From Leeuwenhoekiella polynyae (lineage in GTDB: Bacteria; Bacteroidota; Bacteroidia; Flavobacteriales; Flavobacteriaceae), in NCBI RefSeq assembly GCF_042683665.1, contig NZ_JBHUOO010000024.1: DNA of 64,000 bases; one strand, 5' to 3'. The notes below the pieces were generated by a model. It had not been told where the DNA came from and ran no database searches. It saw nothing but the letters and a program-made list of their open reading frames with translations. Below are positions 36,981 to 49,500 of the stretch, in pieces. Both the position numbers and the translations under genes were made by a program. Within the stretch, counting starts at the first letter, position 1. Each line of letters starts with the position of its first letter.

Positions 36981-39900
36981 CTAGGATTCTTGGTTTTTAT
37001 CTTTTCTAGAAAGTGTGAGCCACCCTTCTTTTATTCGGAGTGGATTTGAATGTAAATCACCCAAATGCACGCGATCTTGAACCTCTTGGTCTGGACTCCA
37101 GCTTACGGTATCTTTACGTTGCTTCCAAGACCATTTTCCTGTGACTTCGTCTGGTGTTGGCATTTGAACGTTTTCTGGGGGTAGCAATATAGGTCCAACA
37201 CGAAAAGATGCTGTTAATCTTTCTAATGCTTTACTCACCGGACCATTTGGCAAATTAGTTTCTACGCATGGCAAGCACCCTGAAAAAACCGGAATTACCC
37301 CATTGGGGTCTACTAACATGGTTAACGGCGTTGGAGTTCCGTTTAATTGAGTTGTAATTTGAACTGGTTTTTCTTTAATATAGTCTGATTTAAATCCGGT
37401 GATTACCATTTCAGGATTGAATCTGAAATCTTTGCCTGCACGAAGCAGTTCCATTAAATTCTGAGTTTGTCCTTCTGCCCCATATACCGGATAAAATACG
37501 TCGTATTTATTATTTGGAAAATACCCCAATATTCCATTATTTGCCAAAAAGGCATCGCCAATACGCAATGGAAATGAAATCGACATGTATGGTGGGTCCT
37601 GTGGCTTATAGGTTCCATTCTCATTATAAAAATCCCCTGTATTACACCAGTATTGCTTATAAATAGGATTGCCGGCAATGGTTACACTTACCTCTCCTCT
37701 AACAACGGCTATAGGACGTCCTACTAGTAAAGACAGGTTATCTGTTTGTTGACGTCCGTACGTTCCCATTGTCCACAACGTACTATCTATAGCTTGCATA
37801 AGGTTTTCGAAGGCCAACGACCCTTCAAAACCTGTTTGCAACAAGGCATTAATAAAACCTGATAAAAATTCGTTCTCAATATCTGGCGGTGCACCTAACG
37901 GATTGTCTAATCCTGGGGCACTATCCCAGCGAATACTCCAGTTCCCTCTGGATTCTACATCTTCCGATTGAACTTTTATAACAGCACCTATATTAGTTCC
38001 CTCACTGGTAAAAACCATTAAAGAATTATCTAAATGATTCGCCATAACCCATCCACAAATAGGGCTGGTCAAATCGGATGAATTGGTATACTCAATTTGA
38101 GTCGTATCTGCTCTTATCAGGTCAATATTAACCCTGGTATTTTGTAATACTCTTGGATTAATATTCCCAAAAGAATTGATTTGTTTGTCTAAACTTGAAT
38201 AAAAAGTTTCAGACCATAGGACATTTACAATAGGTGAATCATCACCGCCATCGCGATCTAGTTTTCCAAACATTACTTGCCCAAAGCCATCCACTACATT
38301 TAAGTTTATAATCTCAAGATGACCCGATCTTATAGGTGCATATTGTTGCTCATTTTCTGGGATATCGCTACAGGAAGTTGTTCCAACTTGTGGTATATAG
38401 CTTTCGTATTCAGTAGCTAGGGCTTTCATTGCGGGAAATAGTAAATCTTGTTCCTTACTATGTCCTGCTCCACTGCTCATAAAAGATGTTGCAGCACTAA
38501 GTTTAGTAATGAGTTGTTCATTAAACCCGCTTAATGATTGTGTCAATAAATCAAAGCTTCCAGCTTGTCTTGAAGCCCACTCTAAACCCGTTTGCATCCA
38601 ATCAGGAAATTCATCTAAGGATTGGTCTTCTAAGGGCTTTAATCTATTTTGAATGCTTTTAGCTACATTAGGATTGAGAATAGTTCTCCCCCATAGAAGT
38701 ATACTTCCATCTTTCTCTAAACTTGTATTCGAAGTAACATAATCTATTTCGCCAAGGCTCCATCCGTCAAAAGGATTCACAGCATTTATTGATGTAGGAT
38801 ACCATCTAACTTTCCAGTCCATAAATACTGGAGTCCAAGGTTGTTTTGTTCTAAAGGCTACACCGGCCTTAGCGGGTAATATACCTTTAAATCCAGCTGC
38901 ACTTACTAATGCTTGTGTAGTGTGTTCTAATGAATCTGCATTTTCCCAAACCAAAGTTTGCCTATAGCCAATGCGCTGAGTTAAATCTTCTAAAGGAGTG
39001 GTGCGGTCGGTTCCAGATTTGGCATTGTATACCGAATCTGGGACCTGATTTTTCTCGAAAAAAATAATGGCCATGACAGCTGCCATAGAATAATCTAATA
39101 AGACATTTTCTATCCACAATCCCATAACTTCTTTTGGAATAATATTCCAATCAGGCATTTGAATTTTTGACAATAGCTCCGCTGCTGTTATGGTTACCGA
39201 AGGTTTGTTTAAAAAAGCCGGAACCAAAAAAGAAGATATTTCTTGACCCGTATATCTTACGGCCAATGGAGCATTTGAATTGGTCGCTACCGCAGAAGAA
39301 AATTTAGTATCCAGTTGAGCCCCAGCAATGGCAATAATGGGGTCTATAGGTGCTGAATACCCGGTTAAATCAACTTCCTTCAACTCATACCCTGGCAGGT
39401 CAACTTCAGGAATCATGGATTCATCAACCAGCATTTTTTGTAATGCTGTTTTCTCTTGAGTTATTGTTTGTACTAATCGACCTGCTTTATCATGATTTGT
39501 TTTTATTACAGTTGTTAACGCCTGAATGCTTTCCAATACAGCTCCCTTAGTTGAATCGCTCACTTTTACAGTATTCACAATTCCTTCAATCAGGTTTTGT
39601 TTGTATAACAGTCTAAACAGTTCTGCACGTTGTGTTTCTAAATTCAAATTAATCGCATTTAAGCTCTTTTGATTCCCATTTAGTTGGGTAAGAGCAGCGG
39701 TTTGTTCTTGGTTCAATGGAATACTTTGTCTACCAGCAAAGGTTGTTGGCGGTTTTGTATCTTGGTTGTTGGTATCACTGGTAAGTCGTGTTACAATCCA
39801 CTGTGTTCCTGCTGAATTTCTGGAAAAAGAAGAGGCGTGCAATAAATTCTCAACCCGGATTGGATCTACTGTATAATCTTCTAATAAGTCTTTTTGAAAT

Positions 39901-41111
39901 GCAGATAATGCTCGAGAAATTACTGGAACATCTGCCAGTGAGTTTCCATTCTCAGAATTTTCTTGAATCTGTTTGGCAATATAAGTGGATACCGCATCAA
40001 TTGCAGTACTGCCTACTGTAATTTTAGGAACTTCCAATTTTGAAGCAAGCGGATTTCCAGATTCGTAAGCAGTTTTGGGACCTATCCATTTAACGGTTCC
40101 AACCATAGAGTGACACAACATTTGCTTTGCTAGATTTCCAGGGTCTGTGGCTTCGCCATTGGCTTCCCAGTAAGAATGCCATGCAACTATTGCAGCTTTT
40201 ACTTGTGGCGGTAATTTAAGATTGTCCGGATTAAAATCACCGTTAAGACCGTGCGTTTCCTTCCAAATATTCCAGGCCTCAATAGCGGTTTCTATAGAGT
40301 TATCTTCGTCTGTGCCAAAATCCCAACCTAAATTGTTTTTTAAATTGGTTGCAAATTCTAGTGCATTTTCTCCTTTAATTTTTTGTACCAAATCTTGATT
40401 AGGATCCTGATACCATCCCATTATAGAATAGGTATAGTTATAAGGGTTCGCACTTGTGGCCTCGGGACTCAAACTATCATCTACAAACGAATAGACATTT
40501 TGGATATTGTCGTATACTACAGACCACGATACGACTCCCGGTCCTACTGCTTTTATTTGGGCAGTATTCTGTTCTGTCCCGGGACTCCCATCCCAATCAG
40601 ATAAGTCCATATGCGCTCCAATTTGACTTACCGGGGTCTGAGAACCCTCTATTTTTTTTGGATACAAGCTTTCGCTAAATTTTGGAGGGAAAGATGAGGG
40701 CGATAAAGTATCACTGGCAATTATTTTAGAGATTACCTTAGGAGCTGTCCCGTTTTTAATATTTGAATATTCAAAGCGTGTTATTAACCAGCGATTAGGT
40801 GTAAATGGAAAATCGGTTGTTGTGCTTCCGTTGTCATCTTTAACTTGACTTCCTTGTCTAAGACTATAAGGCAAGGTCCACATCATGTGCGCACCAACTT
40901 TAAATTCATTTTGAGAATTAACTGATAATTTATTGAAAGGCTCCGATTCTGCGTTACCTGTAAAAAACAAATTAAAATAATTTGTTTTAGTTGAAGACAT
41001 AGGAATTCCGCCGTTGTTTATTGGAATATCTCTTTCTCCTATTAACAACACATCTGTTGCCATTGGTACAAGAACTCTAGGCCCGGGCCAAACTTTCATT
41101 TTATTTGCCAT
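36981..41111 (-). CDS. Large conserved-looking protein of unknown function, 1376 aa
   Basis: A 1376-residue protein with no signal peptide. The N-terminus MANKMKVWPGPRVLVPMATD, then VGAHMMWTLPYSLRQGSQ and FPFTPNRWLITRFE, is highly patterned and reminds me of large uncharacterised bacterial proteins that accompany DUF6603 genes; that memory is not checked. A coiled coil lies at about residues 470-563 (LNGNQKSLNAINLNLETQRA, TKGAVLESIQALTTVIKTNH). The later part has WSIRWDSAPGLDNPLGAPPD and NLSLLVGRPIAVVRGEVSV. It is probably a multi-domain structural protein. It sits 6 bp after the 311-aa gene. Confidence 0.75.
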   Translation of the reverse strand: MANKMKVWPGPRVLVPMATDVLLIGERDIPINNGGIPMSSTKTNYFNLFFTGNAESEPFNKLSVNSQNEFKVGAHMMWTLPYSLRQGSQVKDDNGSTTTDFPFTPNRWLITRFEYSNIKNGTAPKVISKIIASDTLSPSSFPPKFSESLYPKKIEGSQTPVSQIGAHMDLSDWDGSPGTEQNTAQIKAVGPGVVSWSVVYDNIQNVYSFVDDSLSPEATSANPYNYTYSIMGWYQDPNQDLVQKIKGENALEFATNLKNNLGWDFGTDEDNSIETAIEAWNIWKETHGLNGDFNPDNLKLPPQVKAAIVAWHSYWEANGEATDPGNLAKQMLCHSMVGTVKWIGPKTAYESGNPLASKLEVPKITVGSTAIDAVSTYIAKQIQENSENGNSLADVPVISRALSAFQKDLLEDYTVDPIRVENLLHASSFSRNSAGTQWIVTRLTSDTNNQDTKPPTTFAGRQSIPLNQEQTAALTQLNGNQKSLNAINLNLETQRAELFRLLYKQNLIEGIVNTVKVSDSTKGAVLESIQALTTVIKTNHDKAGRLVQTITQEKTALQKMLVDESMIPEVDLPGYELKEVDLTGYSAPIDPIIAIAGAQLDTKFSSAVATNSNAPLAVRYTGQEISSFLVPAFLNKPSVTITAAELLSKIQMPDWNIIPKEVMGLWIENVLLDYSMAAVMAIIFFEKNQVPDSVYNAKSGTDRTTPLEDLTQRIGYRQTLVWENADSLEHTTQALVSAAGFKGILPAKAGVAFRTKQPWTPVFMDWKVRWYPTSINAVNPFDGWSLGEIDYVTSNTSLEKDGSILLWGRTILNPNVAKSIQNRLKPLEDQSLDEFPDWMQTGLEWASRQAGSFDLLTQSLSGFNEQLITKLSAATSFMSSGAGHSKEQDLLFPAMKALATEYESYIPQVGTTSCSDIPENEQQYAPIRSGHLEIINLNVVDGFGQVMFGKLDRDGGDDSPIVNVLWSETFYSSLDKQINSFGNINPRVLQNTRVNIDLIRADTTQIEYTNSSDLTSPICGWVMANHLDNSLMVFTSEGTNIGAVIKVQSEDVESRGNWSIRWDSAPGLDNPLGAPPDIENEFLSGFINALLQTGFEGSLAFENLMQAIDSTLWTMGTYGRQQTDNLSLLVGRPIAVVRGEVSVTIAGNPIYKQYWCNTGDFYNENGTYKPQDPPYMSISFPLRIGDAFLANNGILGYFPNNKYDVFYPVYGAEGQTQNLMELLRAGKDFRFNPEMVITGFKSDYIKEKPVQITTQLNGTPTPLTMLVDPNGVIPVFSGCLPCVETNLPNGPVSKALERLTASFRVGPILLPPENVQMPTPDEVTGKWSWKQRKDTVSWSPDQEVQDRVHLGDLHSNPLRIKEGWLTLSRKDKNQES

Positions 41112-41117
41112 AATGAA

Positions 41118-42053
41118 TTAATTACAATCATCTGGAGTTTCTCCTTCAGATGTTTTTAACATATATTCTTGAATTTGTTGTGTTACCACCATTTGAATGG
41201 CAAACCCACCTGCACCAAGTTCAGATAAATCTCCCATTGGATTTTTAGGAAGACTTTTAAATTTATCTGTAATGTTTTCAACTAATTGTGTGATGTCTAA
41301 AACCCCTTTAGCTGTTTCGGTTAAAGGTACATGCACGCTTACATTGTCTTTACCATCGTTAGTTGTTATCTGGTCTCCGCCCGATATTCCATTAAATCCA
41401 AGACCCCTGAGTAGTATTGCATTTCTATTGGGTTCATTAATAAAGAATTGAGGAATCCCGAAGTGTAAGCCTTCGGAAGGTTGAATAAATTCTACCTTAT
41501 CGGGCTTTCCGTCGAACAAACAAATAATTAAGGTATCAGACAATCTATCCATTCTAAGGATTTTAAGCTCATTTTCACCACTATTTGTAGTTCCTTTAAT
41601 CTCTAAACCAGGATAATCAGAAACCACCCTAGATCTAATAAGTAAGCCGGTAATTGTGCCTCCTATATGAGTTGGAACTTCTGGTATTTTATTGCGAATT
41701 AATGCTCTAGTATTTTGTTGAGCTAAATCGGTTGCCTGGTATATTTTATTAAAAAATGTTTTATTAAATATTTGTTCTTTAGTGGATAATACACCAACAC
41801 TTAAAGCACCGTCTAACAGTCGATCTGTCCAGTTTTTATCCAAATAGAAAAAACGAATACTCTCTGGCGGTAACATACGACTGTCTGGCACCAAATACTC
41901 CAGAGGAACCCCGTATAGCAAAGACAGTTTACCCAACCATTGCGCTACTTCTGGATCAAGTTGCAAATCGGGAAGATCTGAATGGGTCGAATCATCTGAC
42001 ATTGACTTTGCCAATCTTTCATGAAATGTCTTTTTATTTACCCAAGATTTCAT
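41118..42053 (-). CDS. Conserved-looking protein of unknown function, 311 aa
   Basis: A 311-residue protein with no signal peptide. The segment VAQWLGKLSLLYGVPLEYLVPDSRMLPPESIRFFYLDKNW is dense in conserved-looking aromatic and charged residues, followed by DRLLDGALSVGVLST. The second half is beta-rich (EGLHFGIPQFFINEPNRNAI). Its first ATG lies 1 bp after the stop of the 501-aa gene, so the two are translationally coupled. No enzyme motif is seen. It is a likely partner of the 501- and 1376-aa proteins. Confidence 0.72.
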   Translation of the reverse strand: MKSWVNKKTFHERLAKSMSDDSTHSDLPDLQLDPEVAQWLGKLSLLYGVPLEYLVPDSRMLPPESIRFFYLDKNWTDRLLDGALSVGVLSTKEQIFNKTFFNKIYQATDLAQQNTRALIRNKIPEVPTHIGGTITGLLIRSRVVSDYPGLEIKGTTNSGENELKILRMDRLSDTLIICLFDGKPDKVEFIQPSEGLHFGIPQFFINEPNRNAILLRGLGFNGISGGDQITTNDGKDNVSVHVPLTETAKGVLDITQLVENITDKFKSLPKNPMGDLSELGAGGFAIQMVVTQQIQEYMLKTSEGETPDDCN

Positions 42054-42054
42054 A

Positions 42055-43560
42055 TTATTTTTTATTTAAAAGTACCAGGAGCGGATCCTGACCGTTGTTA
42101 TATATCTCTAATTTTTCTTCTTTCGAAAGCACACCCGGTAAATGTGTTCCTAGCATTTTGTCTTTTCGTGATGTCGCCATGGGCCAGGCTTGTTTTGTAA
42201 AAGACTTCACCAAACTATATTTTAAACTAGAATCCAAATCCTGTATTGCTCTAGGGTCATTAGCGAAGGTTCCTGCTAATTTTTTAATATTATCATCTAT
42301 ATTTTTTTGTTTGGCTTTTTGCATAGCAATTAATACATATGCATTCCGCCAATTAAACAAAGTCCGTGCAAATGCTCCATCAGAAAGTGCTAGCAAACGC
42401 CCCAGTTGCCATGCACTTGCATAGGATTGATCAAAAATTCCAGTTGACGGATCGTAGTGAATGGCGTGATCACTGTATAAATATGTACCATAAGCTAAAT
42501 CTTCCTGTCTTTTAGTTGGAGCTGGAACAGTTGGTCCCCGATACCAAGAAGTCATTTCTTCTCCTGCACGCATATCGTTTTGCAAAGCTGTATATCCAAT
42601 ATCTATTGCTAAACGAGCCATATCGTCTGTTATATTCTTAATATCTCCTGGCATCTGGAGCAACCTAACCCCTCCACTACCTGGGTCACAAAGCGCCAGC
42701 ATTTCTCCTAAAAAGCTTGAAGCAGCAGGTATTTGAGAAAACTTGTAAGAATACAGTACAACCAGTCGTATAGTATCGGCCGTTGGTTTTAAGCTATTCC
42801 TTAAGTGATTCTCATGTCCTTCATAAGAAACCATGAACACCTGGTTTTCTACAGGAACTTTATTTTCAGGATCTCCTGCCGGTAATCGGTTCCCTATAAC
42901 TAATGAAAACAAACCATCAGCGTCCATTCCAAGCATGACTTTACCATCGGTATTAACTTCACGTCCGTGTGCCAAATACTTTAAGTCCCCTATTGTTGGG
43001 GAAATCTTCTGAAAAAGTTCAAAATTGAGGTCTATCACTGTTACTTGATCATTTAACTGATCACTTAATGCCGATTTATCCAAAACTGGGCCTTGAATAT
43101 TATCTTCTGGTGTGATCAGCTGTTGTACAGTAACAATTTTTGGTTTTGTATTTTTTGTTATTTCGTTGGGATGAAGGGTTAATAAACCTATCCAAGGAGT
43201 TTCTAAATCTTCACTTGGTGTCTTATAGTTAATAGGTCTTGACCATGGTAATGCAAAATCTGTTAATACTACATGTGGCAAATCTGCAGCATAGCCTCCA
43301 ACGGATAAGGGCGCCGGATATGTTGCATGAATTAATGACTGGCTAATGCTGAACTGCGGTCCTCTTACGTTAATTTCTCTAGTGGCATTATAAGTAGGTA
43401 GTGGTTTACCGTCGTTAGAAATATCTTGAATTTCCTGTACTGCTTCTAATGTATATTCTCCAGCTTTTAAAGGAGGTTCGATAGCATCAATAAACTTAAT
43501 CTTGCCAGCTTGTAACGTGCTCTTTTTTATGCTCCCTTTGGTTGTATTTTTATTTGTCAT
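42055..43560 (-). CDS. Conserved-looking protein of unknown function, 501 aa
   Basis: A 501-residue protein with no signal peptide. The first part is beta-rich (LKAGEYTLEAVQEI, REINVRGPQFSISQSLIHAT), then LPHVVLTDFALPWSRPINYK, ETPWIGLLTLHPNEI, DLKYLAHGREVNTDGK and GLFSLVIGNRLPAGDP. The C-terminal third is helical (ASAWQLGRLLALSDGAFARTLFNWRNAYVL). I do not recognise a named family. It lies 10 bp after the giant gene and 1 bp before the 311-aa gene. Confidence 0.72.
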   Translation of the reverse strand: MTNKNTTKGSIKKSTLQAGKIKFIDAIEPPLKAGEYTLEAVQEIQDISNDGKPLPTYNATREINVRGPQFSISQSLIHATYPAPLSVGGYAADLPHVVLTDFALPWSRPINYKTPSEDLETPWIGLLTLHPNEITKNTKPKIVTVQQLITPEDNIQGPVLDKSALSDQLNDQVTVIDLNFELFQKISPTIGDLKYLAHGREVNTDGKVMLGMDADGLFSLVIGNRLPAGDPENKVPVENQVFMVSYEGHENHLRNSLKPTADTIRLVVLYSYKFSQIPAASSFLGEMLALCDPGSGGVRLLQMPGDIKNITDDMARLAIDIGYTALQNDMRAGEEMTSWYRGPTVPAPTKRQEDLAYGTYLYSDHAIHYDPSTGIFDQSYASAWQLGRLLALSDGAFARTLFNWRNAYVLIAMQKAKQKNIDDNIKKLAGTFANDPRAIQDLDSSLKYSLVKSFTKQAWPMATSRKDKMLGTHLPGVLSKEEKLEIYNNGQDPLLVLLNKK

Positions 43561-43570
43561 ATTAATAAAT

Positions 43571-46500
43571 TTAACCTGTTACTGATATATTAGAAGTTTT
43601 ATGCTCACGCTCGCAAGTATTCAATGCTTGTTGTACTATACTTTGTTGCTCTAAAGATTTTTTACGAGTAAAGTCTTTAGGTTTCATACTATAAATAGCG
43701 TGCACAGTTGTCCTGCTATCAGTTGGTTTTACAATAATACCAGCATAGATTTGCTTTTCATCTTTATGCTCTCGCAACTTATAAACATGAACAAATTTAC
43801 CGTTGCAAGGAATTATTTTAACGCGTTTTCCATTACCTAAAATCTCTGGTAAATTATTAGTTGCTGTACTTACTTGAATAGAATTATCCTGATCGCTATC
43901 TAGTAAAACCCCAATGTATTTGTCTTGGGTGAAGCAGCTGGTCTGAATCCAACCGGGTACGAGTTCATCGTTTAGTGCAAGCACTTGATTTTGAGCAAGC
44001 ATACTGTTCATCCTAATTACCCCTGTAAGACTTCTTGCTTCTGAAAGTTTGACACGTTGTGCATTTTGCACACATATTAAACTTCCATCTGTCATGGCCC
44101 ATTTTGAGTTTATCTTAGCAACTTTAGTATCTAGTTGCCAACCAACCGAAGAATGTATTCCAGAATCATGTGCAAGAATGGCTACTTGAGCGGTTCCTTG
44201 CTCTATTTTGAATTGTTTGTTAGGCGAAACAAGGTGTTTTCCAATTAAATTATCTGCGTTGTCAAAGTAATATGCAATGGCCTCTAAATTTCCATCCAAT
44301 TTAATTTTATGGGATTTCCGGCTATCCAAACGCCATATGTAGGCACCCCCTTCGTACAAGCGTTTTGTTTCAACACTATTCTTTCTAGATTCACCAAACC
44401 TAGCCATTTGTAGGCTTTGATTTAAATCTAATTGTGCCTTATTTGTCCACTTAGACAATATTCTTGAGCCCTTTATTATATGTTCACCAAGTGCTTCATT
44501 TGATATATGTCTTCTTAAAACCCCCTCTAATTTAGGTTGCTTATAATCAGCTATAGAGTCAAAACTTTTTACGGCAATTTCTTCAGGCTGATATGGTTTG
44601 GGTGGAGTAATTTGTCCTTTATTTTGATACATTCCCACAGTTGCCATAGTGGGAAACACTTGGAATATTAGATTCGCTGCGTGTGCCATAACAGATAAAT
44701 CTGGAAATAACGGCGCATTAATCCCTACAATAGCTCTAGTTTTTAATAAAGCTTCTTGAAGAGAGCTAAACTTGGTTTTATCAGGACCAAAGCTTGTTGG
44801 AATTGGATATGCAGGTATTTGCTGTAGCGATTTGTAAATATTATTTCTCCTTTCAATAATATTAGACGTTTCATTAGTGCCGTCGGCCATAATGGTGTTC
44901 ATAATTTGCGTATATGGTAACGTCTGACTTAATGGAGTACTTAAACCAGAATACACTGGTGTTTTGGCAAAAGGTAAGAGTCTAGGACTGTTTTTTGTGT
45001 ATTTCAAATTAATTAAGTCAAACGCTGGGATGGTATCCTTTATAATAAACGTATTGGCCGTTATGGTCGCTCCAACTAACGTGTCTACGATAATCATATT
45101 ATCACCACCAGGTGGTGCGCTTTTAGACAATTTCATTTGAGACCACAATGCTGCTGGAGAACCATCTAAACTTGCCTCTGGCAATAAGTGACGTTTCTTA
45201 AGGTTAACTACAGTTCCATCTAAATATTTTACAGTGACTAATACTGGAGATTTTAAATTTTTAGTGAATCCCATTGGACGCACACCTATGCTAGAAACAC
45301 CGTTTATACTGTATAGATCTGAAGGTTCTTCTGTTAGTTGTGCATTGAGAACATTAACAGGAACTACACTCTTAATATTGAACGAATAAAACATAGTGTT
45401 TACTGTCCATGGTGTCTGATCATCTGGAATTTGTTTGGCGTTAGCGTTTAATAAACCTGCACCAGAGTTCCACTTTAGCACCTGTTGTTTCTTAGGATCT
45501 GTATAAGCAGCTTTTGCATCCCTAGCTCCTGCTTTCAGCAAGGGTTGTACCGGTTTATTAATATCCTTTTCAGATTCGGACTGTGGTAAGAAACTTTCTG
45601 CAAAAGCGTCCCAAGAGCCCAAGTTATTATCACTGGTGTCTGGTTTTTTATCTCCAAATGGAATGGTAAATGAAATTACAACCCAATCCACTTTTATGAA
45701 ACCACCTACTGGCGGTCCTTGTAATTCTAAAACAGCACTCATTTGGACAGATAGCGTTATATCTACACCTGCAATGGTAACTCCAAAAAGGACACCTACT
45801 GTAACCCCTATTCCCACATCAAAATAGAACGGTTTCCATTCTATTAAGAAATTCGCATAAGCGCTAAACCAAGCTTTTAAAGGACCAGCTTTAAATACGG
45901 CGTCTAAATACCCTCCAGCCATTACAGCAGTTGGACAAATAGTAAAATAAGCACCTCCATTAATACTTAAACTTGCCACGTCAAAGTCCATATTCCACAT
46001 TAACCCAAGCCTTGGTACTTTGGGATAATACACGGGTGCTTTAAATTTAGGATGATATCCCCCCAAAGTAATTACAAACTGCCCTTTAGGCACGAGTACA
46101 GTTTTACCATCTACTAACTGGGTGGTATTCTTAAACCATAAATAAAACGCAAATCCACCAGTAACTTTACAATCTTTGGTAAGAACAAAGGAATTTGGTG
46201 TTAGCATTGCTTCTACACTAATTACACCTGCATCTGGTTTAATAGATACCTTTAAGGCTAATTCAAAATAAGCCAGAGCGTTCTCCTGTTTTGTTTCTGG
46301 AGGTAAAGCAGCATAACTTAAGCCTAGGATGTTTATTTCAAAATTAACCCCAAACTGAACAAATAATAATGCTGCGGTATTTATTAATTCGAAAGATTTA
46401 AACTTAATACCCGCTGCTAACCAATATTGACCAACTCGCGGAGTTACAAGATCTCCTAAATATGCCAAAGCACTTTCTGGATTGTCACTGCTACTCAAGT

Positions 46501-49500
46501 CACCATTCAACATTCCTGTTATAAGTGGGAAGTTCATCACTTCGGTAATAGGTGGAATTTGAATGTCACGATTAAAACCAAAACCTGCTGCCAGTCCCGT
46601 TATAAAGAATGCTGGAGGTCCTCCTAGCGGAATGTCTATGGCCCCAAAAATAAATAGGGAAGTCACATTATTATTGTTAGTATTTTTTATTTGAGCGTAT
46701 GAACCCAATGCCATGAGAGAGAAAGAAGCTGCTTTAATAACTGCCGCTCCATTATAGATTACAGTGTCTTCATAATCTTGTTTTAAAAGCCCTCCGTTAA
46801 TTGTAACTGCTCCTCCGTTAAAGCTTACATCCATTCCTTGAAGAGAAATTTCGTAGGCTCCAAAATCTGCTGGCGTTTTTACTGGAATTCCAACATCTAA
46901 GCCAATTAGGTCAATTTTTAAACCAGCCAAATCTACATTCCCTGAAAACAATACATCAAGAAGGGGTCTGTCTTTTTCTTTATCGTTCCAACCTACTCCT
47001 AAATCGTCTATAAATAATGGACCAAAGGAACGTTGTATTGGAAAAATTATTTGTTTACCTTCTCCTGTTGGGTTTGCCAGATTTACCCACAGATTGCCTT
47101 GATCTGAAGCAAAGTTTTGGGTGTAAGCCGCCTGAATAGAAAAAGTTGGATTTGAAGGTTGATTTTTACTATCATCTCCTTCACTACCTGAACCTAATAA
47201 ATTACTGGCTATTGGATTCTTAGTGTTCGACTTTTCGCCTTGATCGTTCCCGCTACTTAAGGTATTGGGTGCTAGTGAAAGCCCCATATCTGCTAAGGTT
47301 AAATTACCTCCAAATGTGACCTCCGGGGTATTTTTTCCTTTAAATTGAAAATCTAAAAGTACTCTAGGTTGTACACCTCCAAGCTTAAATCGAGATAAAT
47401 CTACTATAGGCTGGCCATTCTTTCCAACCACATCAAAACCAATATTACCCAATACAATATTAAACTGATCAAAATCAATTTCGGGTACACTGTTATTAAT
47501 GGTTATAGGTACATAAAACTGAATACCAGGTTTAAGTGATTTTTTAGTATCATCTGCTTTTTTAACGGCTATATTACCCTTGGTTTTAGACTCTGCTTTT
47601 GCCGTAGCACTGCCACTCTCTGAGCCCGTCACCATCGTGATTTGGGAAGTTTGGTCTATCCATTCAGAATTAGTAGCCCCGAATTGTAGAACCATATTTG
47701 GGGCTTTTTCAATTTTAAAATCTGGCATATGGATATTAATACCATAGAGATTGTCTGGATTAGGGTCAGACTTAGGTCCAATACTTATGGATCCCTGTTC
47801 TCCAATTTTAACAATCGTTACGGTTTCAGATAGTAATTCTTGTAATAAATTACTTAAAAAACCAAGTGGAGTAATATCGGCAATTTTGTCTATGGTATTT
47901 AAGACATAACGTATTTCTTCTTCTTTTTTAGTTGAATTGCAACTGTCTCCATCGCATATTAACGTAGTGGCTACTAAAATTTGAGCAGCACTAAGCTCTA
48001 TTTCGGTATGGGGTACTTTGGTGAATAAATTGTATTCCAACCACATTTTCACAAACTCGTTGTTTAGTACTAAAATAGATACGTATCTTGGAAGTACATT
48101 TTTAATGACCTGTAACGTCCATGCCTGTATTGTTTCTCCTAGGTCTTCTGGCTCTTCTCCCTTTGTACCAAAGAATACAGGTAATAATTGGATAGCCATA
48201 TCTGAATTGGTATCTGGATCTTTACTATTGGCCATAGGGTCCAGAATAAGACTAAATTCAGAGTCCTTATTACGTTCTAATTTAATTCCTGGTCCGTAAG
48301 ACTGATCCAGTGGTAAAATAATTTGAGAACCAAATGATATACTTACTTTAGATAATGTGGCTACGTCTATTCCAATTCCAGTTCGTAGAACATTCATACT
48401 TAAATATGGGATTTTTGGAATATTTAGTCCTACCCAAAGCCCTAAATTCTCTCCATCTACTCCAAAAAACAACTCAATAGGTAAATTAACTCCTGGAGAG
48501 AATACCAAAAGCCCTTTCTCCTTAGTATCTACAGTTACAGTACCTATTTGTTCAGGTACTTGTGCGAAAATACCTTGAATTGCCACTATGGTTTTAGTTA
48601 ACTGATCCTCAATAAATAAACCCTTTATCCAATTTAAGGCAGCCTCTTCTATCGCTTCACCTAATAGTTGTTCAGCAGGTGGGTTAGACACCAAATTTGC
48701 TATGGTATTAATTAAATTTTTAACGGGTACATTTGTTCCAAAATCAGTAAGCGCAGTTACAAAATCTGGTGCTTTTGGTTTTAGTTTTTCTAATATTACA
48801 GGAACTACTTGTTCTATCACTTTTGTAGTAGCTAAAGTCCCTGCTTGCCCGGCAAGTGCTCCCCAGCCCGTAAAAGGTATAAGTTGAACTACACCGCTAG
48901 GGTTTTTAGGTGTGCCGCCTGCAAAAGAAAATTTAAAATCATTATCGTACTCAAAATCAATAAATAAACCGCCTGCTGCGCCAGTTGCCAGTTTAGCTCC
49001 TCCACTTATGGCCGCTTGAAAATCTGGAGTAACCCGTACAGCAAAACTCAAGTCATTGACACTTGCCGAATCGGCAATGTCTATGGCAGAACATCCAAAT
49101 TTAAATAAGGCTAAATCTGTATTGTGTATGTTCTCCTTCTTGATATCTGTTACTGAACCGGAAATTTCAATACTAAAGTTATAGGGAAGCCCTTTAAGAA
49201 GCATTCCCGTCTTATGCGTATTAGGTCCAATAGTTATGGGATTTCCGCTTGCAGGAGTAAACGATTTTTCGGGTATTAATGCTAACTTATTAGTTAATTT
49301 TGCAATATTAAAGCGACCATTAGTTCCCAATACTTGGTCAGACAACAACCAACCTAGTGGGTCTGTAAGCAGACCTAAAATAGATTGCATGGTCATTGGC
49401 ACTGTAGCTTCAGATTCAGCTAATAAGACTTCGGGGGGATCATTTGATATTGGTTTTGCAATACCTAACATGCTAAATATATGCTGTACTAGTGGATATT

